DNA of 7,183 nucleotides from Spirochaetales bacterium (lineage in GTDB: Bacteria; Spirochaetota; Spirochaetia; DTKZ01), in NCBI GenBank assembly GCA_031280945.1, contig JAITGB010000157.1:1-7183 (forward strand), given 5' to 3'. The notes under the pieces are model-generated. The model made no database searches. It had not been told where the DNA came from and saw only the letters and a list, made by a program, of their open reading frames with translations. Below are positions 1 through 5,238 of the stretch, in pieces. Position 1 is the stretch's first letter. The number at the start of each line of letters is the position of its first letter. The translations under genes and the position numbers were made by a program.

Positions 1-879
1 TCCATTACTTTTGGGATTGTAAGCGCTGTGGGGCGCAAGGCTATGCCGGGCATGGGCATGGAGGCGGGTGGTTTTACGGACTACATTCAAACCGATGCGT
101 CCATAAATCAGGGAAACTCGGGCGGCGCTCTTGTCAATATGCGCGGGGAGGTTGTGGGCATAAATACGTGGATTGCTTCACAATCGGGCGGCAATATTGG
201 TTTGGGGTTTGCGATTCCAATTAACAATGCGAAGCGGGCTATAGATGATATTATCAATAAGGGTACTGTGGAGTACGGCTGGCTGGGGGTAACAACGGGA
301 GACCCTTCACGGGAGCTGCGCGAGAGCATGAATATCAAGGTTCAGTCCGGCGCTTTTGTGCATGATGTTTTTCTTGATTCTCCGGCCTATGCCGCGGGTA
401 TTCAGCCGGGAGACTTGATTATTCGCGCGGGAGGGGAAGCTATTGCGAATTCGGGGGCTCTTGTGCGGGCGGTGAGTAATCTTGTTCCGGGGCGTTCTAC
501 GGAATTTCAGTTAATCCGTTTTGGCGAGGTGAAGACTATCCAGGTGAAGGCTCAGACGCGAAAGCCTGAGAGCGAGCTTTCGGGGAACGGGGCGAAGAAG
601 ATGTGGCCGGGTTTTTCGGCTGTTGAGATGACGGAGAGAATCAGGCGGGACCTGAATCTGCCGGCTGAGGGCGGGAGGCTTGTCATTGGCAATGTTACGC
701 CGGGTAGTCCTGCTTCTTCGGCGAATTTAAAGACGGGCGATATTATCCGTGAGGTAAACGGAAAGAAAATCGCTTCTATTATGGATTTTTACCGGGCAAT
801 AAACGAGTCCGGCAAAAAGGAGTTTATGCTTCGCATACACAGGTCGGGAAATGATTTTCTCATCGGTATTGTGAAGTAA
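1..879 (+). CDS. htrA: HtrA/Deg-family periplasmic serine protease, 3' part (5' end outside window)
   Basis: The reading frame is open from the left edge, so the true start lies upstream; 292 residues are visible. The first residues (SITFGIVSAVGR) match the protease-core strand found in HtrA proteins. TDASINQGNSGGALVN follows, with the catalytic serine at visible residue 40; the His and Asp of the triad must lie upstream. The core ends near residue 85 (GLGFAIP motif). PDZ domain 1 spans about residues 92-185, with the carboxylate-binding loop YGWLGV. PDZ domain 2 spans about 205-290 and ends the protein. Known family role: HtrA proteins degrade or refold damaged envelope proteins in the periplasm, the PDZ domains controlling substrate access and oligomer assembly. 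Two PDZ domains fit the DegP/DegQ type rather than the single-PDZ DegS type. The gene converges on the TRAP operon and is followed by two hairpins. Family assignment is firm; the exact paralogue is not. Confidence 0.95.
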   Translation, partial: SITFGIVSAVGRKAMPGMGMEAGGFTDYIQTDASINQGNSGGALVNMRGEVVGINTWIASQSGGNIGLGFAIPINNAKRAIDDIINKGTVEYGWLGVTTGDPSRELRESMNIKVQSGAFVHDVFLDSPAYAAGIQPGDLIIRAGGEAIANSGALVRAVSNLVPGRSTEFQLIRFGEVKTIQVKAQTRKPESELSGNGAKKMWPGFSAVEMTERIRRDLNLPAEGGRLVIGNVTPGSPASSANLKTGDIIREVNGKKIASIMDFYRAINESGKKEFMLRIHRSGNDFLIGIVK

Positions 880-890
880 CCTACGCGGGT

Positions 891-920
891 GATACCGGCG
901 CGCCGTTGGCGTGCCCTATC
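891..920 (+). other. Stem-loop A after htrA
   Basis: An 8-bp stem (897-904 with 908-915) closes a GTT loop, and GATA/TATC (891-894 with 917-920) adds an outer 4-bp helix across a small bulge. The only non-Watson-Crick pair is G900 with T912, which is a G-U wobble in RNA of the + strand but an A-C mismatch in RNA of the - strand. The structure therefore fits the htrA transcript. It has no U-tract, so it is more likely mRNA 3'-end protection or an old repeat copy than a terminator by itself. Confidence 0.55.
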
Positions 921-943
921 ATATAGAACCTATTCTCCCCCTT

Positions 944-980
944 GAAGCCCTCCGCGCCGTTGGCGTGGGGGGCTTCTCTT
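944..980 (+). terminator. Probable terminator of htrA (stem-loop B)
   Basis: A 15-bp stem (944-958 with 962-976) closes a GTT loop and is followed by TCTCTTGT, a mediocre U-rich tail. Two pairs (T951-G969 and G954-T966) are G-U wobbles on the + strand and would be A-C mismatches on the - strand, so the structure is suited to the htrA transcript rather than to the convergent TRAP operon. The 3' half of this element is repeated exactly at 3978-4002. Confidence 0.7.
956..980 (+). repeat. 25-bp direct repeat, copy 1
   Basis: The 25 bases here are identical to 3978-4002 in the same orientation; identity stops at exactly 25 on both sides. This copy forms the inner left arm, loop, right arm and tail of the htrA terminator hairpin. 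Together the two copies bracket the entire TRAP operon including its promoter. Confidence 0.9.
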
Positions 981-1023
981 GTATGGTGTGATGTTTTCTT
1001 AAGGAGTCGCCTGGAGACGTTTT

Positions 1024-2298
1024 TTAATACAAAAGACGCACAAGGACAGTCGCTATTTCAGGGAAAAAGATGAGAAGAGCTTCCTCTATCAAAACAACAA
1101 GCACAAAGGGGATGCAGGCTTTAACATATTCTTCGAGCGGGCAGTCGAGGATGCCGCACACGGTATACATGGCAAGCCCCACCGGAGGGGTCATGTTGCC
1201 CAGGGTAACAACGGTACAGAGAATCAGGCCGAAAACCACGGGGTCGATGCCGTAACTTAACGTGAGGGGTAGAAGAATGGGGGTTGTCAAAAGGATGATG
1301 ATAGAACCCTCCATAAACATTCCCGCAATCACGAGAAACAAAATGATGAGCATCATAACCATATAGGGGCTGGAAGTAAGCCCCGCGATAAGCAGGGTTA
1401 TTCTTTGCGGCAGTTTGTCGATGGGAATGCCGTAACCGAATACTGCGGACATGGAAATCATAAACATAATCGCGCCTATATCCACAACGGACTGCTCAAA
1501 GGTTTTTATGAGTTTTGCGAGCGTGATTTCTTTGTAAAACAGTGTGCCTACAATAAACGCGTACAGACAGGCAAAGGCGCCTACTTCGGAAGGCGTAAAA
1601 AGCCCGAAGCGTATACCCACAATGAGCATCACAGGAAAGACGGCGGCCCATACGCTTTCCCGCGCTGTTTTCAGCACTTCCCGAACGGGAAGGCGTTTTT
1701 CATACACGGGCCTGTACTTGCGCGCGGTTATGGCCACAAAGACCATGTACAGTACCATCATAAGAAGGCCTACAGTGATTCCAGCTGTAAAAAGCTGCCC
1801 TACGGAAATGCTGCCTACGGTGCCGTACATAACCATAGATACGCCGGGCGGGATTGTCGCGGTAATAAGAGATGTAAAGGCAATGACGCAGGAAGTGTAT
1901 CCTCTGGGATAGCCCTGTTTTAGCATATCGGGGCCAAGAATGCGGGCTTCCATGGCCGCATCGGCATTGGCCGAACCTGAGACGCCTCCCATGAGTGTTG
2001 AAAGTACGACGCTTACCTGGGCAAGCCCCCCCCTCCAGTGTCCCGTAAGAGCCATAGCGAGTTTGATGAGCCTTTCGGTAATGCCTGAGCAGTTCATCAG
2101 GTTTCCGGCAAATATAAAAAGCGGAACAGCCAGCAGGTTTACATTTTGGGTCTGCGTAATGGGAAGCTGTACAATCGTGGTAAGAAGCGTGTCGGCCGAA
2201 TGTTGAAAGAAAAACATTGTGCCTGCGATAAGAACGGAAAAACCTACGGGAACACTCATAAAAAGGAGGGCTATAAAAACGATAAAAACCAAAAACAT
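1024..2298 (-). CDS. dctM: TRAP transporter large permease subunit DctM
   Basis: This is the main membrane subunit of a tripartite ATP-independent periplasmic (TRAP) transporter. It forms the ion-coupled translocation path for the substrate delivered by DctP. The 424 residues match the usual DctM length and are almost entirely hydrophobic, compatible with about 12 membrane segments and re-entrant hairpins. Family motifs include an N-terminal VPVGFSVLIAG, NLLAVPLFIFAGNLM, SGSANADAAMEARILGP followed by a PPGVSMVMYG segment, and a late TPPVGLAMY motif mirroring it. The ATG lies two bases after the dctQ stop, with GAGGAGG (2306-2312) seven bases upstream inside the end of dctQ, so the two genes should be translationally coupled. 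It is the last gene of the operon. No convincing terminator for this strand was seen before it meets the htrA terminator region. Confidence 0.97.
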   Translation of the reverse strand: MFLVFIVFIALLFMSVPVGFSVLIAGTMFFFQHSADTLLTTIVQLPITQTQNVNLLAVPLFIFAGNLMNCSGITERLIKLAMALTGHWRGGLAQVSVVLSTLMGGVSGSANADAAMEARILGPDMLKQGYPRGYTSCVIAFTSLITATIPPGVSMVMYGTVGSISVGQLFTAGITVGLLMMVLYMVFVAITARKYRPVYEKRLPVREVLKTARESVWAAVFPVMLIVGIRFGLFTPSEVGAFACLYAFIVGTLFYKEITLAKLIKTFEQSVVDIGAIMFMISMSAVFGYGIPIDKLPQRITLLIAGLTSSPYMVMMLIILFLVIAGMFMEGSIIILLTTPILLPLTLSYGIDPVVFGLILCTVVTLGNMTPPVGLAMYTVCGILDCPLEEYVKACIPFVLVVLIEEALLIFFPEIATVLVRLLY

Positions 2299-2300
2299 GG

Positions 2301-2801
2301 CTACGCCTCCTCGCCCGTATGAGGGGAATCCGCCGGGGTTTTTCTGGAAAAGTTTTCGTAGATTTGTTTCAGGGCGGAAATGAGCATCAGCGTCATGCTG
2401 ACGGGTACGCTAGCGGTAACCCAGCTGTAACTAAGCCATGTGGCTCCGGGAAAAACGCGCGCGCGGGAAACGATAGCAAGCCGTGTGCCCATGACAATCA
2501 GAAAAACAATTGCGGCGAGCATAAAAAAATACACGCAAACGTCTATGGCTTTTTGCCCCTCCTGCGGCAGTATCTTAACGAGCATATCCACTTTGACAAG
2601 AGCTCTCTTGCGAAAAGCTATGTCGGCTCCCAAAAATGTACTCCACGAGAACAACATGAGGGCGATATCTAGCCCCCACGCGATGGGGTGGCCAAGAGTG
2701 CGTAAAATGGCGGAAACACACATTGCCACAACGCTGGTGACAAGAAACAGAACAGCAACAAACATTTCGGCACTGCACATGGCGCGGTATACTCTAGTCA
2801 T
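2301..2801 (-). CDS. dctQ: TRAP transporter small permease subunit DctQ
   Basis: DctQ is the small membrane partner of DctM. From the ATG at 2801 the protein has 166 residues, normal for the family, with four hydrophobic segments. The stretch from about residue 30 to 75 (RTLGHPIAWGLDIALMLFSW, then TFLGADIAFRKRALVKVDML) follows the DctQ pattern of a glycine-rich turn, a tryptophan-rich helix and a basic loop before a hydrophobic helix. The frame could open seven codons earlier at a TTG (2822), but that codon lies in the T-run just after the upstream hairpin. The ATG has GGGGGAG (2814-2820) upstream, though with a long 12-base spacing. I therefore prefer the ATG. Weak ribosome-site spacing plus the preceding hairpin suggests lower output than dctP. 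It sits second in the operon, two bases before dctM. Confidence 0.92.
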   Translation of the reverse strand: MTRVYRAMCSAEMFVAVLFLVTSVVAMCVSAILRTLGHPIAWGLDIALMLFSWSTFLGADIAFRKRALVKVDMLVKILPQEGQKAIDVCVYFFMLAAIVFLIVMGTRLAIVSRARVFPGATWLSYSWVTASVPVSMTLMLISALKQIYENFSRKTPADSPHTGEEA

Positions 2802-2825
2802 AATAATTACCGTCTCCCCCAAAAT

Positions 2826-2856
2826 TGTCTGGAAGGCCCGCAGGGCCTTCCAGACA
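2826..2856 (-). terminator. Strong intercistronic hairpin between dctP and dctQ (partial terminator or mRNA stabiliser)
   Basis: A perfect 14-bp inverted repeat (2826-2839 with 2843-2856) surrounds a 3-base loop, starting 11 bases after the dctP stop. On the - strand it is followed directly by AATTTT, as in a Rho-independent terminator, and then by the dctQ ribosome-site region. Inference: it ends a fraction of transcripts or protects the dctP 3' end, giving more binding protein than membrane subunits, a common arrangement in binding-protein transport operons. Confidence 0.75.
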
Positions 2857-2867
2857 TCATGAGTGTT

Positions 2868-3878
2868 TTAGTTCTTTCCGATATCCTTGTACACGGCGGC
2901 GCGGACTTCCGCAAGACCAAGCGCGGCGTAGGCTTTGGCGCTTTCGCGGACAAACGCCTGCATATCAAGTTTGTCGCGTCCGATAACTGTAATGCCTTTA
3001 TCCAGCATCAGCTTTCTGCTGCCGGCTGTCTGTTCGGCAAGGGCTTTGGTGGCAGCTTCGCCTGCCTTGTTGCATTCATCAATCAGAATGGTTCTGTAGT
3101 TCTGAGGAAGTTTTTTGAGCCATGCTTCGCTTACAACCATGGTGTTGGTGGCGAAGATGTGTCCGGTTTCCATGACATACTTGCAGACCTCAAAGAGTTT
3201 TAAATTTGCGGCGGAGTTATAGGGCTGTTCGGTGCCGTCTACGACTTTTGTCTGAATGCCGGTGTACTGCTCGCCGTAGGGCAAGGCAACGGCTGTACAG
3301 CCCAGAGCGTTGACGCTTTCCACCCAGATGGGCGCAGGCGCGGTGCGGATGCGCAGGCCCTTGAGGTCAGCCGGCGTTTTTGCGTCTTTGTTGAGGAAAA
3401 TCATTCTGTAACCCTGTGCCCAGTTAAAGGCGATGTTGGCGATGCCAAATTTATCGGCGAGTTCCTGATTGAGGGCTTTGATTGTGGCGGAATCGCGGAG
3501 CTTCAAGATTTCTCCATAGCTGTCCACAAAGAAAGATGCATTGACAACGGAAAGTCCTTTTACATAGGAGCCGAGGCGGGCAAAGTCTGTCTGCCAGCCG
3601 ATGTTGGCGCCCTGGCGAATCTGTTCAAGAACGTCTTCCTCGTTGCCGAGTTGGGCGTTTGCGTATACTTCGATGCTGAGTTCGCCTTTTGTCGCCGCGC
3701 CGACCGCTTCGGCCCATTTCTTCTGGTACTGGTTAAACTGGTCCTGTTCGGTAAGAACATGGCCAAATCTCAGGGTGTACTTTGTTCCTCCCTGAGAGCC
3801 AGTTTCCGAGCCGCCGCCCGCGAAAAGAGGAAGGGCCGCGAGAGCTGCAAGAAAAACAAGAGACGCGATTTTTTTCAT
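2868..3878 (-). CDS. dctP: TRAP transporter periplasmic substrate-binding protein DctP
   Basis: This soluble periplasmic receptor captures the substrate for the DctQM permease. The 336 residues fit the DctP family length. Residues 1-20 form a Sec signal peptide (MKK, hydrophobic core, cleavage likely after LFA); there is no lipobox cysteine, so it should be free in the periplasm. The mature protein opens with TLRFGHVLTEQDQFN, the usual first strand and ligand loop. LKGLRIRT at 172-179 holds the arginine (R178) that in studied TRAP receptors binds the substrate carboxylate. VVDGTEQP at 212-219 is the family's conserved hinge/ligand motif. The ligand is therefore probably an organic acid, but its identity cannot be read from sequence. 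The ATG has AAAAGGAG seven bases upstream and a strong promoter about 50 bases upstream. First gene of dctPQM. Confidence 0.97.
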   Translation of the reverse strand: MKKIASLVFLAALAALPLFAGGGSETGSQGGTKYTLRFGHVLTEQDQFNQYQKKWAEAVGAATKGELSIEVYANAQLGNEEDVLEQIRQGANIGWQTDFARLGSYVKGLSVVNASFFVDSYGEILKLRDSATIKALNQELADKFGIANIAFNWAQGYRMIFLNKDAKTPADLKGLRIRTAPAPIWVESVNALGCTAVALPYGEQYTGIQTKVVDGTEQPYNSAANLKLFEVCKYVMETGHIFATNTMVVSEAWLKKLPQNYRTILIDECNKAGEAATKALAEQTAGSRKLMLDKGITVIGRDKLDMQAFVRESAKAYAALGLAEVRAAVYKDIGKN

Positions 3879-3929
3879 TCTGAAACTCCTTTTAGAATTG
3901 ATTGTGCTTCTGGAACATTTTGTTTTTTA

Positions 3930-3958
3930 TGAATAGCACTATCGGCGAAAAGTGTCAA
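3930..3958 (-). promoter_or_regulatory. Sigma-70-type promoter of dctPQM
   Basis: On the - strand a perfect -35 TTGACA (3953-3958) is followed after exactly 17 bases by TATTCA (3930-3935), four of six matches to the -10 consensus. Transcription should start near 3923, giving a leader of about 45 bases that carries the AAAAGGAG ribosome site of dctP. An 8-bp inverted repeat, ATTTTGTT (3917-3924) and AACAAAAT (3957-3964), flanks the core promoter. Confidence 0.8.
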
Positions 3959-3977
3959 CAAAATATGAAAATCTCTT

Positions 3978-4002
3978 GCCGTTGGCGTGGGGGGCTTCTC
4001 TT
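3978..4002 (+). repeat. 25-bp direct repeat, copy 2
   Basis: This is an exact copy of 956-980, lying in the gap between the dctP promoter and the 3' end of the epimerase gene. Here the left arm of the hairpin is absent (preceding bases ATCTCTT), so no strong stem forms. The copy is followed by TTTTCTAG, which extends its terminal TT into a run of six T, a better U-tract than copy 1 has. Confidence 0.9.
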
Positions 4003-4054
4003 TTTTCTAGGGGAGGCTGGATTTACTGCGAACTTGTTGAAAAAATGCGCCCTT

Positions 4055-4717
4055 CTATATCTTTCTGACAAACTCTATGCAGTCTTTATAGGGTTTATTC
4101 TGAAAAAACAGGGTCTGCTTGCCCAGTACAAAGCCTTCTACGCCGCAGTCGTGGTACATGGTGCGGATAACTTTTTCGTCCGCGCCGCCGTCAAGGAGGA
4201 CGGCGTATTTGAGGCCTTTTTCTTCACGGTAGCGTGTAATGTCTTTGCATTTGGGGATGATGTAGTCCATAAAGTCGCGGCCCGCGAAGCCGGGGTTTAC
4301 GCCCATGAGCATAACGTAGTCAACTATGGGCAGCATCTCTTTGACCATTTCGAGGCTCAGCCGGGGGTTGACAATGATGCCCGGGGCCTTGCCGAGGGCG
4401 CGGATTTGGTCGAGGGTTTCCGTAGGAATTCTTTCCGACTCGGGATGAATGTAGATAATATCGCAGCCGTGGTCGGCGACAAGTTTGATGTAGCGCCGGG
4501 GTTCTTCTACCATCATGTGGCAGTCGATGAGTTTTTTCGTGTATGTGCGGATGAGGTCGATTTCGCGTATACTCATGCCGAAGTTCGGCACAAACAGCCC
4601 GTCCATGAGGTCCACATGAAAAATGTCGATGTCGCAGGCATCGAGGGCGACAACTTCTTCCTTGAGGTTTTCAATGGGAAGATTGAGCATCGAGGGACAG
4701 AGAATTTTTCGCGTCAT
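4055..4717 (-). CDS. Ribulose-phosphate 3-epimerase family protein (Rpe/AlsE type)
   Basis: A 220-residue TIM-barrel enzyme expected to invert C3 of a ketose phosphate (D-ribulose-5-P to D-xylulose-5-P, or D-allulose-6-P to D-fructose-6-P) in the cytoplasm. All key residues are present: S9 in CPSM, the metal ligands H34 and D36 in FHVDLMDG, H67 in DCHMMV, and D176 in LLDGG; D36 and D176 are the acid/base pair. MGVNPGFAGRDF (138-149) is the flexible active-site loop, and LGKQTLF near residue 200 occupies the phosphate-site position. DCHMMV, IHPES and PGFAG remind me more of E. coli AlsE than of housekeeping Rpe, so an allulose-type or unusual sugar phosphate is possible. There is no Shine-Dalgarno; the ATG lies about three bases from the predicted transcription start. 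A later Met10 start would remove the first strand and S9, so it is unlikely. Not co-transcribed with dctPQM if their promoter is real. Confidence 0.93.
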   Translation of the reverse strand: MTRKILCPSMLNLPIENLKEEVVALDACDIDIFHVDLMDGLFVPNFGMSIREIDLIRTYTKKLIDCHMMVEEPRRYIKLVADHGCDIIYIHPESERIPTETLDQIRALGKAPGIIVNPRLSLEMVKEMLPIVDYVMLMGVNPGFAGRDFMDYIIPKCKDITRYREEKGLKYAVLLDGGADEKVIRTMYHDCGVEGFVLGKQTLFFQNKPYKDCIEFVRKI

Positions 4718-4726
4718 AATGGGAAA

Positions 4727-4755
4727 ATTCTACCATGTGGTTTGGGGGCTGTCAA
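4727..4755 (-). promoter_or_regulatory. Promoter of the epimerase gene, predicting a leaderless mRNA
   Basis: The - strand shows TTGACA (4750-4755), a 17-base spacer and TAGAAT (4727-4732), five of six matches to TATAAT. By normal spacing the start site falls near 4720, three bases before the ATG at 4717. The sequence between is pyrimidine-rich (TTTCCCATT) with no ribosome-binding site, so translation would begin on a leaderless or nearly leaderless transcript. Confidence 0.75.
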
Positions 4756-4783
4756 GAATTTTTTTCAGGCGAAAAATAGTGAA

Positions 4784-4810
4784 AAAATCCGTGAGGGACA
4801 GAGGGATTTC
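4784..4810 (-). terminator. Possible weak terminator after the MarR gene
   Basis: AAATCC and GGATTT pair across a 13-base loop, with T-runs on both sides (TTTTTT on the - strand, TTCTTTTTTT on the + strand). It begins just past the MarR stop codon. The stem is only 6-7 bp and AT-rich, so termination would be inefficient. Confidence 0.35.
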
Positions 4811-4815
4811 TTTTT

Positions 4816-5238
4816 TTAGATTTTTTCAAGCTGCGCGGCGGCGTTCATAAGCTTTGCGCAATTCTCTCTGCCAAGCTGTTTTTTCAAACCTGCCTGCGCT
4901 TTTTTCCAAAGCGCCTGCGCCGTTTTGAGAGTTTTGGCCCCTGCGGGGGTCAGGGTTAGTTTCCTGTCCCTTTCGCCTTCCTCCGCCAAATCGCGTATCA
5001 TGCCCGCCCCCATGAGCGGCTTTAAATTTCTTACGAGGGTTGTGCGCTCAAGGCCCATGGCATGGGAAAGGGAGGCCGCGCTGCACGGGGCGGCCCTGGA
5101 AAGATTTATGAGGAGTGAATATTGATTCACTGTTATTCCCGAGGGCACAAGCAGGCGGTCATAATACGCTGTAACGGCCCGAGCCGCCCTGCGAAAACTC
5201 ATACAGAGGCATTTTTCAGTGTTTCGGCGCATACTCAT
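4816..5238 (-). CDS. MarR-family winged helix-turn-helix transcriptional regulator
   Basis: A 140-residue DNA-binding protein of the MarR family; members bind palindromic operators as dimers and usually release on binding a ligand or on thiol oxidation. Residues 10-35 form the dimerisation helix (CLCMSFRRAARAVTAYYDRL). SAASLSHAMGLERTTLVRNL (53-72) is the helix-turn-helix, with recognition helix about 64-76. The wing is GERDRKLTLTPAG (88-100) with the characteristic DRK and LT..G residues. The C-terminal helix closes the dimer. Four cysteines are present (10, 12, 52, 127); the CxC at the N-terminal helix could be redox- or metal-responsive, which is inference. The start overlaps the MFS stop by 23 bases and has no ribosome site, implying translational coupling. 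The likely target is the palindrome at the MFS promoter, making it a local autoregulator. Confidence 0.92.
   Translation of the reverse strand: MSMRRNTEKCLCMSFRRAARAVTAYYDRLLVPSGITVNQYSLLINLSRAAPCSAASLSHAMGLERTTLVRNLKPLMGAGMIRDLAEEGERDRKLTLTPAGAKTLKTAQALWKKAQAGLKKQLGRENCAKLMNAAAQLEKI

Noticed and set aside
1405..1923. 172-codon open frame on the + strand within dctM
   Set aside because: It lies wholly opposite conserved dctM coding sequence; the composition is odd (rich in His, Lys and Tyr) and no family pattern is visible.
2868..3878. DctP as a lipoprotein
   Set aside because: The signal peptide ends in LFAGGGSE with no cysteine at the cleavage site, so a lipid anchor is not supported.
956..4002. 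Reading the TRAP region as a classical transposon
   Set aside because: No transposase, integrase or terminal inverted repeats are present, and 25 bp is longer than usual insertion-sequence target duplications. Only the direct-repeat observation is kept.
3902..4819. Long 305-codon open frame on the + strand opposite the epimerase gene
   Set aside because: It is the shadow of the epimerase gene, which shows all family motifs. The + frame has no recognisable domain and runs across the promoters and intergenic DNA of the - strand genes.
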